Shown here in pieces: positions 17,391 through 25,842 of a stretch of DNA of 64,000 bases. Both the position numbers and the translations under genes were made by a program. This DNA comes from Synergistaceae bacterium. GTDB lineage: Bacteria > Synergistota > Synergistia > Synergistales > Aminobacteriaceae. How positions within the stretch are numbered: position 1 is the first letter of the stretch; each line of letters begins with the position of its first letter. The stretch lies in contig JAHDKR010000004.1 of the NCBI GenBank assembly GCA_018436785.1, positions 1 to 64,000 of the forward strand. The letters are read 5' to 3'. The notes under the pieces are model-generated. The model ran no database searches. It worked only from the letters and a program-made list of their open reading frames with translations, and was not told the DNA's origin.

Positions 17391-18704
17391 GTGCATCCTT
17401 CTGCGCACAAGGGAGTATTGAACGGATTCTTCAAGGGCTGTGTGCTGTTTTTCCTTGCCGCAGCCCTTGGCTTCGTTATCCCCTCCCGAGCGTGCGCATA
17501 CGCCGGGGATATCCGGGTCGAAGGCGTCCCGTTCTGGCTTCGTCCAAGCGTCGAGAGGAGTCTGCGTTCTGTATGGAACGAGATTGCGCAGCGCTCCGGA
17601 TTTTCCGGAGAAGATCGCCGTGCGCTCCTCTCGGTCGTTGCGGAGAGGCTTTTCGTTGGCTACTCCTCCTCGGTTTTGCTCTCCGAGTCCGGTGTGATTG
17701 TCACCCTTTTCCCGGTTTCGCCCGTCGCGTGGACGGTGGAGATAAAAACGCCGTCGCTTTCCTCCCCGGTTGAGGAGTGGTTTGCTGAAAATGTCGCGGA
17801 GCTCGGCGGGACGCTGGAACGGATGCTTGCACTGCTCCCGCTCGAGGCGCTTTCTTGGGCCGATATAGCATTGAATGAAGCGATTGAAGACGTATGCGCG
17901 CCTCTCCTTCCCGGCTGGAACCCGTCCCTCATCGTGCGCCTTGAAGGGAGGGGAATTGCAAGCGGACCGCCTCCAGCGGACGAAAAACGTATTCTGCAGA
18001 TCTCTTTTTCTCCCAAACCTCCCTTGGTGCTGGCTATCGTTCCGTCCATCTCTTCCTCCACGCTGCCCGTAGCCTTTCGCTCCGACCTGAGGGAGAAGAT
18101 ATTGAGGACGCTTGCTCCGGTTGTCGGTCTGCCAATAGAGTGGGCGGCAAAAAACAAGCTCCGTATAGAAGCTCTTGCCGCAGAGGCGCTGTTCGATACC
18201 AATACGGTGTCGAACGCCCGGGCGACCGTTGACGTTTCCTTCTCCCCCGAGCAACTCTCCCCCGTGCAAGCAGAAGTGGAGAGCCCGAGATATACTATCC
18301 GGGCGTGGATAGCCGCGTATGCCGGAGCGGACGGGAAGTACCCTGAGATCGGCCTTCACCTGGGAAGAAACGCGCTGCCGCTCTCCGGGTGGGATGTAGA
18401 GCTCTACGGCGAATGGATACTCGCAGCCAACGATTTTTCATTGGAAAGCAGATGGGGAGCACGCTGGAGTCCGTGGAAGCACATCCTCATCGGAGCGGAA
18501 GCGGCCTTTCCGGGAAATGTTCTCTGGTATCGGCTCTCGGTTGCAGGCGGTTCCCGTTCTCCGTATTTCTGGTGGCGTCTGAGCGAGGATGGCGATTCAA
18601 TGGTTGGTTTCGGATACCGCCTCGACGAGAGGATCTCCCTTGAGCTTCACTATGATGAACGTTCGGAAGATACGCTGACGCTGAAGGCGATCAGCGATCT
18701 GTAA
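17391..18704 (+). CDS. Unknown exported, probably outer-membrane, protein in the skp position
   Basis: 437 residues from the GTG at 17391, with AAGGAGG 7 bp upstream. A signal peptide (hydrophobic VLFFLAAALGFVIPS, cleavage near ACAYA) is followed by DIRVEGVPFWLRPSVERSL, which resembles the opening of a POTRA domain. The last 110 residues alternate aromatic and polar residues (WDVELYGEWI, WGARWSPWKH, SRSPYFWWRL, LELHYDERS) as in a small beta-barrel. I recognise no family. In enterobacteria skp lies between bamA and lpxD; here this protein occupies that slot, so a role in outer-membrane biogenesis is a reasonable inference. Confidence 0.75.
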   Translation: MHPSAHKGVLNGFFKGCVLFFLAAALGFVIPSRACAYAGDIRVEGVPFWLRPSVERSLRSVWNEIAQRSGFSGEDRRALLSVVAERLFVGYSSSVLLSESGVIVTLFPVSPVAWTVEIKTPSLSSPVEEWFAENVAELGGTLERMLALLPLEALSWADIALNEAIEDVCAPLLPGWNPSLIVRLEGRGIASGPPPADEKRILQISFSPKPPLVLAIVPSISSSTLPVAFRSDLREKILRTLAPVVGLPIEWAAKNKLRIEALAAEALFDTNTVSNARATVDVSFSPEQLSPVQAEVESPRYTIRAWIAAYAGADGKYPEIGLHLGRNALPLSGWDVELYGEWILAANDFSLESRWGARWSPWKHILIGAEAAFPGNVLWYRLSVAGGSRSPYFWWRLSEDGDSMVGFGYRLDERISLELHYDERSEDTLTLKAISDL

Positions 18705-18737
18705 ACCGAGAAATTTGCTTTGAACGGAGGACATGGA

Positions 18738-19850
18738 ATGGAAGGAGTATGGACTCTCCGATCTCTAGCGGAGAGGGTCGAAGGCAGGGTGATAGGAGAT
18801 GCGGCGCTTCTTGTGGAAGGCGTGGCCTCTCCTTCGAAGGCTCGCAGGGGAGAGATCGTCTGTCTGTGGAATGCATTCGATACGGCTTCCGGACAAAAAA
18901 CGGACTCTCCGGAGCCTTCGCCTGAAGCGGTCAATTCCTCCGAGGGCGTTCTTTTCCTGGCAGCGCCGGAGTTTTTTGCCCGCCACGCCGATGCGTCCGG
19001 AGTAGCCGTTGAGCATCCGAAGAAAGTATTCCCTCTTGTGCTTGCTCTTTTTTCTCGCGCGCTTCGTTCCGGCGCTCAGTGCGGAATCCATCCGACGGCG
19101 GTTGTGTCTCCGAAGGCGAGTGTTGCTCCATCCGCCTGGATAGGTCCTCTCTGTATAATTGACGAAGGCGCCGTCATCGAGGAACGCGCTTTTTTACATG
19201 GCCGGGTTTTTATCGGCAGAGACTGCTGTGTGGGGGCGGAGACCACAGTCGAACCGGGGGCGGTCCTCTTTGAAAGCGTGCGAACAGGACGCCGCTGCCT
19301 TATTCACTCCAATGCGGTTCTCGGGTGCGACGGATTCGGTATTACTCCCTCCGCAGGCGAGGCGCCGCCGGAGAAAATTCCTCAGATAGGCGGCGTCGTC
19401 CTCGGAGACGATGTGGAGCTGGGCGTCTGCTCAACGGTGGACAGGGGAACGCTTGACGATACTGTGATCGCGAATGGTACGAAGGTGGATAATCATGTGC
19501 ACATCGCGCACAATGTCCGCATAGGCAGGAACTGTATTCTCGTCGCCATGACGGGAATCGCCGGCAGCGCCATCCTTGAGGACAACGTGATCATGGCGGC
19601 CGGCAGCGGGGTGAAAGAGCATACGCGGATAGGGAAGGGCGCTACGGTCGCGGCGAAAGGCGGAGCGATCAAGGATGTTCCTCCGGGGGAGGTCGTCTCG
19701 GGTTTTCCGGCTCGTCCTCACAGAGAGAACTTCAGGGTACAGGCGGCGTTGCAGCGCCTTCCGGAAACGCTCTCCCGTGTAAAGAAGCTCGAAAAACGCC
19801 TTGACGCGCTGCTCCCCGATGGGAGAGGCGGGAGCGGAGCAGGAGAATGA
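18738..19850 (+). CDS. lpxD: UDP-3-O-acylglucosamine N-acyltransferase
   Basis: 370 residues from the ATG at 18738 (GGAGG 7 bp upstream). The N-terminal uridine-binding domain (1-110) precedes a left-handed beta-helix of hexapeptide repeats (IHPTAVVSPKASVAPSAWIG onward). The signature GCDGFGITPS and the catalytic His region DNHVHIAHNVRIGRNC are present. It adds the N-linked acyl chain to UDP-3-O-acyl-GlcN, the third step of lipid A synthesis. An insert near 45-75 makes it slightly long for the family. It overlaps lpxC by 4 bp (ATGA). Confidence 0.96.
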   Translation: MEGVWTLRSLAERVEGRVIGDAALLVEGVASPSKARRGEIVCLWNAFDTASGQKTDSPEPSPEAVNSSEGVLFLAAPEFFARHADASGVAVEHPKKVFPLVLALFSRALRSGAQCGIHPTAVVSPKASVAPSAWIGPLCIIDEGAVIEERAFLHGRVFIGRDCCVGAETTVEPGAVLFESVRTGRRCLIHSNAVLGCDGFGITPSAGEAPPEKIPQIGGVVLGDDVELGVCSTVDRGTLDDTVIANGTKVDNHVHIAHNVRIGRNCILVAMTGIAGSAILEDNVIMAAGSGVKEHTRIGKGATVAAKGGAIKDVPPGEVVSGFPARPHRENFRVQAALQRLPETLSRVKKLEKRLDALLPDGRGGSGAGE

Positions 19851-20716
19851 CCGCGATCCGCCGTCTGCTTCATCCTGTCTACTTCTTCGGACAAGGGCTC
19901 CATACAGGAGAAACGTCGGAGGTCGTCATCTCTCCCTTACCCTACGGTTCCGGACCTGAACTGGAGATAGAAGGAGCAAGGGCTCCTTTGGAGCGCTGCC
20001 CCGTTTCCGGCGCGGGACGTGGAACGACAGTTTTCCTTCCGCACAGTGATCTACGGGCTCGTACGACCGAGCATCTCTTTGCAGCGCTGGCCGTGTTGGG
20101 GCTCTGGTCGGTGCGGATATCGCTCAAGGGGCCGGAGATTCCGGCAGCCGACGGATGCTCCGCCCTCTTCGCCGAGTCGCTCTACGGAGCGTCGGCCCCG
20201 GATAAACCGGAAGAGGATTCGTCCATGCGAACGGACGCCTTTTCTCCGGCGTTTCCTGTGACAATAGTTGACGGCGAGAAGGAGAGCTCTCTCTCTCTCT
20301 TCCCTTGGGGAGCGCTTTCGATCACGTATGTCATACAGTACGCCGAACGGCTGATCGGAACCCAGATGGCGACGTTTGACGCAGAAAAAGACGACTTCCG
20401 AAAATGCATCGCAGGAGCGCGGACCTTCGCGCTTGATACGGAAATAGAACGCTTGCGCGCCGCCGGGCTTGCCCGCGGAGGGAGTCTTGACAACGCGGTC
20501 GTCGTGGGAGATGAAACTGTTCAGGCTTTGGGAGGCTTGCGTTTTTCCGACGAGTTTGTCCGGCATAAGATTCTCGACCTGTTGGGCGACCTTTATCTGC
20601 TCGGACGGCCTTTGAACGCCCGTATCACGGCTATCCGTGCAGGACACGCAATGCACTGTGTTCTTGTGGACAGGGTTCGCAGACTCTGCCGGGGCGGAAG
20701 CAGAGTACATCAATGA
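19847..20716 (+). CDS. lpxC: UDP-3-O-acyl-N-acetylglucosamine deacetylase
   Basis: 289 residues. The zinc-site motif TTEHL (His76) is present, with the second site HKILDLLGDLYLLG supplying His and Asp and the catalytic His in RAGHAMH. GGSLDNAVVV matches the conserved active-site loop. LpxC carries out the committed, zinc-dependent deacetylation of lipid A synthesis. It starts inside the lpxD stop and is followed by fabZ. It is a stand-alone LpxC, not the LpxC-FabZ fusion found in some phyla. Confidence 0.96.
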   Translation: MTAIRRLLHPVYFFGQGLHTGETSEVVISPLPYGSGPELEIEGARAPLERCPVSGAGRGTTVFLPHSDLRARTTEHLFAALAVLGLWSVRISLKGPEIPAADGCSALFAESLYGASAPDKPEEDSSMRTDAFSPAFPVTIVDGEKESSLSLFPWGALSITYVIQYAERLIGTQMATFDAEKDDFRKCIAGARTFALDTEIERLRAAGLARGGSLDNAVVVGDETVQALGGLRFSDEFVRHKILDLLGDLYLLGRPLNARITAIRAGHAMHCVLVDRVRRLCRGGSRVHQ

Positions 20717-20740
20717 TATTTTATGAAAAGGAGACGAACT

Positions 20741-21223
20741 ATGCTTGATATCCAGAAGATAATGAAGTTTTTGCCGCACCGTTTCCCCTTTCTTCTCGTC
20801 GACCGTATCCTCGAAATCGACGAGGCTCATGCAGTGGGTATTAAAAACGTCACGATCAACGAGCCCTTTTTCCAGGGGCATTTCCCCTCCGAGCCTGTTA
20901 TGCCTGGAGTTCTCGTTCTGGAGGCGATGGGACAGGTTGCGGCGATGATGCTCTCCGCCCGTCCCGGAAGCGAGAATCTCATTACGTTCCTCACTGGAGT
21001 GGAAAAAGCGAAATTCCGGAGGCCCGTAAAGCCGGGAGACCAGCTTGTGACGACTGCGGAGATGCTCAAACTCAGGGGGAAGATGGGGAAGGTTCGCACC
21101 GTAGGTCGTGTGGACGGAGCAGTTGCGGCGGAGGCGGAATTCAGTTTTGTGGCTGCCGAGACCCTCGCCGCCTCGGAAGAGAAAGCCGCCCCCTCGCGAA
21201 GCGGGGAGGAGGCGGCTCGTTAG
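20741..21223 (+). CDS. fabZ: 3-hydroxyacyl-ACP dehydratase FabZ
   Basis: 160 residues from the ATG at 20741, with AAAAGGAGAC upstream; an earlier ATG at 20723 lies before that site. The hot-dog fold motifs are intact: LPHRFPFLLVDR, catalytic His47 in QGHFPSEPVMPGVL and Glu61 in LEAMGQ. FabZ dehydrates 3-hydroxyacyl-ACP in fatty acid elongation and so competes with LpxA and LpxD for substrate, which explains its usual place between lpxC/lpxD and lpxA. The C-terminus carries a short Ala/Glu-rich extension. Confidence 0.96.
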   Translation: MLDIQKIMKFLPHRFPFLLVDRILEIDEAHAVGIKNVTINEPFFQGHFPSEPVMPGVLVLEAMGQVAAMMLSARPGSENLITFLTGVEKAKFRRPVKPGDQLVTTAEMLKLRGKMGKVRTVGRVDGAVAAEAEFSFVAAETLAASEEKAAPSRSGEEAAR

Positions 21224-22045
21224 ATGCCGTTCATCCATCCGACGGCTCTCGTCTCATCGAAGGCCGAACTGGCAGACGACGTTTTCGTCGGGCCCTACTG
21301 CATAGTGCATGATCGCGTCCGGATCGGGTCGGGGACAGTGCTCTCATCTTTCGTCACCCTGCTCGATTTCGTTGAGACGGGGAAAAACTGCCGTTTTGAA
21401 CAGCACGTCGTCCTCGGCGGCGAGCCGCAGGATCATGCGTTCAATGGAGAGGAGTCGTGGGTTCGCATAGGCGACGCCGTGACGCTCCGTGAAAACGTCA
21501 CGGTGCATCGCGCTACGGGCGAAGGCGCCTGCACCGTCGTCGGCGACGAATCGCTGCTGATGGAAGGAGTCCACGTCGGACACAATGCCGTCGTCGGGAA
21601 GCGCGCTACCCTGGCGAACAAGGTCGGCCTCTCCGGATTCTCCTCCGTCGGCGACGGCGCCGTCATGGGCGGTATGTCCGGTATCCATCAGTTCGTCCGT
21701 GTCGGGGCTCTCTGCATGATCGGAGGGTTGTCGAAGATTGTCAAGGATATTCCTCCCTACCTCATGGCGGACGGACACCCTGCCGACATCTACGGTCTGA
21801 ACAAGGTGGGGATGCGGCGGGCGGGCTTCGACGCGTCCGCACGTTCGGCAGTCCGCTCCCTCTACGATGAACTCTTCAGAGGAGGCCTTCCCTTCCGCCA
21901 AGCCGTCGAACGCCTCGCCGCTTCCGAAAAGGGAAGCGATCCTGTTGCCAGGGAGATTCTCTCCTTCTGCGGGGAATCCAAGCGGGGGGTTGCGCTCTGG
22001 ACAAAGGGACATGCCTTCCGGGGGAAGGACCATGAAGAGGATTAA
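21224..22045 (+). CDS. lpxA: UDP-N-acetylglucosamine acyltransferase
   Basis: 273 residues starting immediately after the fabZ stop. Left-handed beta-helix hexapeptide repeats (IHPTALVSSKAELADDVFVG) run through about residue 185, then the helical C-terminal domain. The catalytic histidine motif is in EGVHVGHNAVVGKRATLANK, and GGMSGIHQFVRVGA is characteristic of LpxA. It transfers the first 3-hydroxyacyl chain to UDP-GlcNAc. It overlaps kdsC by 14 bp. Confidence 0.96.
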   Translation: MPFIHPTALVSSKAELADDVFVGPYCIVHDRVRIGSGTVLSSFVTLLDFVETGKNCRFEQHVVLGGEPQDHAFNGEESWVRIGDAVTLRENVTVHRATGEGACTVVGDESLLMEGVHVGHNAVVGKRATLANKVGLSGFSSVGDGAVMGGMSGIHQFVRVGALCMIGGLSKIVKDIPPYLMADGHPADIYGLNKVGMRRAGFDASARSAVRSLYDELFRGGLPFRQAVERLAASEKGSDPVAREILSFCGESKRGVALWTKGHAFRGKDHEED

Positions 22046-22541
22046 GTTGCTTGTTCTCGATGTCGACGGCACGCTCACCGACGGGGGAGTGTATATGGAC
22101 GGCCGCGGCGGAGAGTTCAAGCGGTTCGACATCCATGACGGAATGGGGATTGTTCGTCTGCGCGCAGCGGGAGTCCGGACGGCTTTCCTCAGCGGACGCC
22201 GTTCGGAAGCGACGGCGCAGCGCGCCGCCGATCTCGGCGTGGAGCTCCTTTTTAATGGAGTAAGGGAGAAACTTCCCGTACTATGTTCGCTGCTGTCGGA
22301 TCTTTCACTTTCCGCAGAGGAGGCGGCCTACATGGGGGACGATGTGAACGACGTCGACTGTCTCCGGGCTGCCGGTCTTGCTTTTGCTCCTGCTGATGCA
22401 GTCCCGGAGGCGAAGTCCGCGGCGGATTTCGTGACGTCCGCCAAGGGCGGAGGCGGGGCTGTCCGCGAGGCGGCGGAGCATATCATTTCGCTGAATGCAC
22501 GCTGCGAGGGGCGTTCTTCCGGAGCTGAAGAGAGACCGTGA
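22032..22541 (+). CDS. kdsC: 3-deoxy-D-manno-octulosonate 8-phosphate phosphatase
   Basis: 169 residues from the ATG at 22032 (GGGGAAGGA upstream), matching the family. HAD class C0 motifs: the nucleophile in LVLDVDGTLTDGG (Asp10, Asp12), the Thr/Ser motif in AFLSGRRS, and the metal motif YMGDDVNDVDCL. There is no cap domain, as expected for a tetrameric KdsC. It hydrolyses Kdo-8-phosphate to Kdo. A minimal phosphatase of this type could act on another sugar phosphate, but the kds genes nearby support Kdo. Confidence 0.92.
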   Translation: MKRIKLLVLDVDGTLTDGGVYMDGRGGEFKRFDIHDGMGIVRLRAAGVRTAFLSGRRSEATAQRAADLGVELLFNGVREKLPVLCSLLSDLSLSAEEAAYMGDDVNDVDCLRAAGLAFAPADAVPEAKSAADFVTSAKGGGGAVREAAEHIISLNARCEGRSSGAEERP

Positions 22542-23647
22542 TGAGAAAAAGGGCCGGGGTCGGTATTCTTGATCGTTTTATCCTGAAGGAGCTTTCCGGC
22601 TCCTTCCTTTTCGGCGTGACCTCTTTCACGATGGTCTTTGTCGCCGGAGATCTGCTCTTCCAGGCGGCGAACCTGATCATCGAGCAGGGCGTTTCGCTCG
22701 GCGTAGTTGCCCGCCTCTTCATCTACCGGCTTCCCGAGGTGGTGATGCTCACGCTCCCCATGGCCTCTCTGCTCTCGTCGCTGCTGACGTTCAGCAGGCT
22801 TTCCACCAACAGCGAACTGGTCGCCTTGAAGTCGGCGGGGATACCGTTTCACAGGATTCTTCGTCCAGTCTTCCTTGCCTCCATCCTCGTGAGTCTTGCC
22901 TCGACGATCGGGGCGGAGACTGTCGTTCCGTTTGCCAACAGGGCGGCGGAGAACCTGATGAAATTCGAGATCCTGCAGGAGAAACCGTCGCTGCTGAAAG
23001 AAAAAGTCTTTCTTCGGGAAGAAAAGGACGGTGTGCTCCAGCGGGTGCTCTATCTCGGAGAGCTCAAGCCGAAAGACGGTCTCATGAAAGACATCATTAT
23101 CCAGGAGTTCGAGGAGGGGCGTTTGCGGAGGATCTCCCTGGCCGGCGAGGGGTTGTGGGCAGGGGGCGAATGGTGGATAGAGAACGGTCAGGTGTTCGAG
23201 GTAACGCCTGCCGGCAAAGTGCAGACGCTCTTCCGCTTTGAACGGCAGCGCCTTCATCTCAATCTGAGTCCCGTGCAGATAGAGCAGGCGTCGAGACGCC
23301 CTTCGGAAATGAGCTCTCTGGAGCTTCTGGCGCAGATCGCGCTTATGGAGCAGCAGGGGCAGAACCTTGCGCCGCTGAAGGTGATGTTTCACCTCCGGCT
23401 GGCGCTGCCCTGGGCGAGCGTCGTGCTTGCGGTGCTGGGGTCGTCGCTCGGCGTCCGCTCCACGCGCGCAGGTCCCGGAATCGGGTTCGGACTCAGCGTG
23501 CTCATTGTTTTCGCCTACTACGTCGTGATGTCCTTCAGCCGGGCTCTCGGCGAGGCCGGGTACCTTCCGGCGTTCATCGCCTCGTGGTTTCCGAACATGT
23601 CGTTTCTTCTCGTCGGCGGATACTTTGCCAGGAGAGCGAACGGCTGA
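22541..23647 (+). CDS. LptF/LptG family lipopolysaccharide export permease
   Basis: 368 residues from the ATG at 22541, overlapping the kdsC stop by one base; a GTG at 22538 is an alternative. The topology is six-helix: three N-terminal helices (from FILKELSGSFLFGVTSFTM), a large periplasmic beta-jellyroll (about 130-265), and three C-terminal helices including LPWASVVLAVLGSSLGVRS. LptF/G with LptB lift LPS from the inner membrane to the Lpt bridge. Only one copy is in the window, and I cannot tell LptF from LptG. Confidence 0.9.
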   Translation: MRKRAGVGILDRFILKELSGSFLFGVTSFTMVFVAGDLLFQAANLIIEQGVSLGVVARLFIYRLPEVVMLTLPMASLLSSLLTFSRLSTNSELVALKSAGIPFHRILRPVFLASILVSLASTIGAETVVPFANRAAENLMKFEILQEKPSLLKEKVFLREEKDGVLQRVLYLGELKPKDGLMKDIIIQEFEEGRLRRISLAGEGLWAGGEWWIENGQVFEVTPAGKVQTLFRFERQRLHLNLSPVQIEQASRRPSEMSSLELLAQIALMEQQGQNLAPLKVMFHLRLALPWASVVLAVLGSSLGVRSTRAGPGIGFGLSVLIVFAYYVVMSFSRALGEAGYLPAFIASWFPNMSFLLVGGYFARRANG

Positions 23648-23731
23648 TTCCGAGCGCGTCCCGCCACGGACTGCTCGTTGTTACGGAGCGTTCCGGCAGG
23701 AACGAATGATATCGTGAAAGGGTTGGAATAT

Positions 23732-24676
23732 ATGACACAGGACGTTTCGCCGTGTTCTCCTTCCGGGAAATCCGCCGGGGCGCTTATTGCGGGAGAAGGC
23801 GCTCTGCCGCTTCTCGTCGCTGAATACGCGTCGCGCTCCGGTATGCAGCTCACAGTCTACTGCCTGGGCGACCGGTCCGCATACGTTGGTCTGTGCGGAG
23901 TCGAAACCGTCCCGTTGCCTTCGTATGGGGGAAATGATTCGGACCCCCGCGGAGGACTCGACCTGAGAGCGACGATACAGGATATGCTCCGTCGCGGCGT
24001 CGGCGTCGTGACGCTTGCAGGCACTGTGCCGAAACGAATGATGTACGAAGCGCGCCTCGACCCTTCGCTCCGCGCCCTTCTCGCAGGCGGGAAGAACGAC
24101 GATCACAGCCTGCTCGGAAGAATAGTCGGCGCCTTTGAAAGCGCGGGATTGCGCGTGCTTCCGTACACGTCGTACCTTGCAGACAGCCTTGCCCCGGAGG
24201 GGCATGTCGCCGGGCGGGATCCGTCGGATGCCGAGGCTGCGGATATCGAGTACGGCCGCGGCGTGCTCTCCGTCACCCTGCCGCTCTCTTTCGGTCAGTC
24301 CGTCGTGGTTGCCGGGGGAGCTGTGGTTGCGGCGGAGGCGATGGAGGGGACGGACGCCATGATCCGCAGGGCCGGGGAGCTTTTAGGCGGCCGGTGTGCG
24401 AAGGCGGGGGCCGACGTATCTGCTCCGTCTTCCGTGGGAGGCGTCGTGGTGAAGATGATGCGGTGCGATCAGGACGAACGCTACGATGTGCCTGTCGTCG
24501 GCGTCTCCACGCTGGAGACGATGCGCGACGCCGGAGTGTCCTGCCTTGCCGTGGAGGCAGGGAGGACGCTGTTGCTCCATCCTGAGACGTTCAGGGAGCG
24601 TGCGGCGATGTGGGGCATAGCGGTCGTCGGGATATCGGGCGGTTCGACGCCGCTTTCCGGAGGTCCTCGTTCTTGA
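23732..24676 (+). CDS. lpxI: UDP-2,3-diacylglucosamine pyrophosphatase LpxI
   Basis: 314 residues from the ATG at 23732 (GAAAGGG upstream); a GTG at 23714 is possible. LpxI features: GALIAGEGALPLLVAEYAS at the start, RGVGVVTLAGTVPK, and the C-terminal domain with VVVAGGAVVAAEAMEGTDAM, VVKMMRCDQDERYDVPVVG and CLAVEAGRTLLL. LpxI hydrolyses UDP-2,3-diacyl-GlcN to lipid X, and replaces the unrelated LpxH of gamma-proteobacteria. It precedes lpxB, the next step in the pathway, with a 4-bp overlap. Confidence 0.93.
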   Translation: MTQDVSPCSPSGKSAGALIAGEGALPLLVAEYASRSGMQLTVYCLGDRSAYVGLCGVETVPLPSYGGNDSDPRGGLDLRATIQDMLRRGVGVVTLAGTVPKRMMYEARLDPSLRALLAGGKNDDHSLLGRIVGAFESAGLRVLPYTSYLADSLAPEGHVAGRDPSDAEAADIEYGRGVLSVTLPLSFGQSVVVAGGAVVAAEAMEGTDAMIRRAGELLGGRCAKAGADVSAPSSVGGVVVKMMRCDQDERYDVPVVGVSTLETMRDAGVSCLAVEAGRTLLLHPETFRERAAMWGIAVVGISGGSTPLSGGPRS

Positions 24677-25842
24677 CCGCGGAGCTGGCCGCCGGAGGGC
24701 TTTTCATCAGTTGCGGCGAGCTTTCCGGCGACGGATATGCTTCCGCTGTCGTGCGGACGCTGCGCTCCAAGGGGGTTGGCGGAAGGATCTTTGGAATGGG
24801 CGGGACGCGAAGCGCCGCTGCAGGTGTGGAAATCCTCTGGGACTCCCGTATGCTCCACCTCATGGGTATCGGCGAGGTGCTTCCCTCGATCCCTCGCCTG
24901 CTCCGTCTGAAGTCCAGGATGATCGATACCGTTATGTTCAGCGGAGTGCCAACAGTTCTCGTGATCGACAGCCCGGATTTTCATCTTCCGTTCGTTGCTT
25001 CTCTTCGTGCCCGCGGGTGGCGCGGACGCGTCGTGTACGCGGTTCCTCCCACGGTATGGGCGTGGAGGAGCGGCCGGGTGAAGGCGCTTGCCCGCGACGT
25101 GGATCTCTGCCTTCCTCTCTTTCGCTTTGAACACGAATTTCTGCAAGCGCACGGCGTCGTCTCCGCATGGCGAGGGCACCCGTTGGCGGATGATTTTGCC
25201 TCTGTCGCTCCGTCGTTCCCCCCTCTGGAGGCGCGTCGCATAGCTCTTCTTCCCGGAAGCAGGCGATCGGAGATTCGCCGTCTCCTTCCGACGCTGCGGG
25301 GGAGCGCCTCTCAGCTACGGGCCGAGGGGTTCTCCCCGGTCTTCTCCGTCGCCCCCGGACTCTCCGACGACCTGAAGGAGTGGATGAAGCGAGAGCTTCG
25401 AGGCATGGAGATTTTCGAGGGGGAGGGGCGCGAGCTCCTCTCCGGGAGCGCCGCGGCCGCGGGAGCCAGCGGCACTGTCGCCGTCGAGGCGATGCTGCTC
25501 GACCGGTTTATGGTCGTGCTGTATAAAACGGGTTTCCTCTCGGAATGCGTCTGGAGGATGCTGGCGAAGACGGAGAGGATCTCTCTGCCCAATATCCTCG
25601 CCGGGAGGGATGTCTACCCCGAGCTGCTGCAGCGGCATGCGACGCCGAAAAACGCGATGGAAGCGCTGCTCCGCTACCTCCGCGACCCTGAGTATCGCGA
25701 CGCCGTTCACAGCGGCCTTCGAATCGCCAGGGAGGGGATGGGAGAGCCCGGAGCGCTTGCATTCTGGGCGGAGAGCATTCTGTCCGGCGAGGTTGAAACG
25801 CGGCGTCCGGAGCGGCAGCGTACCGAGGAGACATCTCCGTGA
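24673..25842 (+). CDS. lpxB: Lipid-A-disaccharide synthase
   Basis: 389 residues from a TTG at 24673 that overlaps the lpxI stop and has GGAGG 9 bp upstream. GT19 motifs are complete: GLFISCGELSGDGYA near the start, FGMGGTRSAAAGVE, LVIDSPDFHLP, PPTVWAWRSGRVK, the nucleotide-binding LLPGSRRSEIRRLLP, AGASGTVAVEAMLLD, and ISLPNILAGRDVYPELLQ. It joins lipid X with UDP-diacyl-GlcN to form the tetraacyl disaccharide. This is the canonical LpxB of three LpxB-related proteins in this cluster. Confidence 0.95.
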   Translation: MTAELAAGGLFISCGELSGDGYASAVVRTLRSKGVGGRIFGMGGTRSAAAGVEILWDSRMLHLMGIGEVLPSIPRLLRLKSRMIDTVMFSGVPTVLVIDSPDFHLPFVASLRARGWRGRVVYAVPPTVWAWRSGRVKALARDVDLCLPLFRFEHEFLQAHGVVSAWRGHPLADDFASVAPSFPPLEARRIALLPGSRRSEIRRLLPTLRGSASQLRAEGFSPVFSVAPGLSDDLKEWMKRELRGMEIFEGEGRELLSGSAAAAGASGTVAVEAMLLDRFMVVLYKTGFLSECVWRMLAKTERISLPNILAGRDVYPELLQRHATPKNAMEALLRYLRDPEYRDAVHSGLRIAREGMGEPGALAFWAESILSGEVETRRPERQRTEETSP

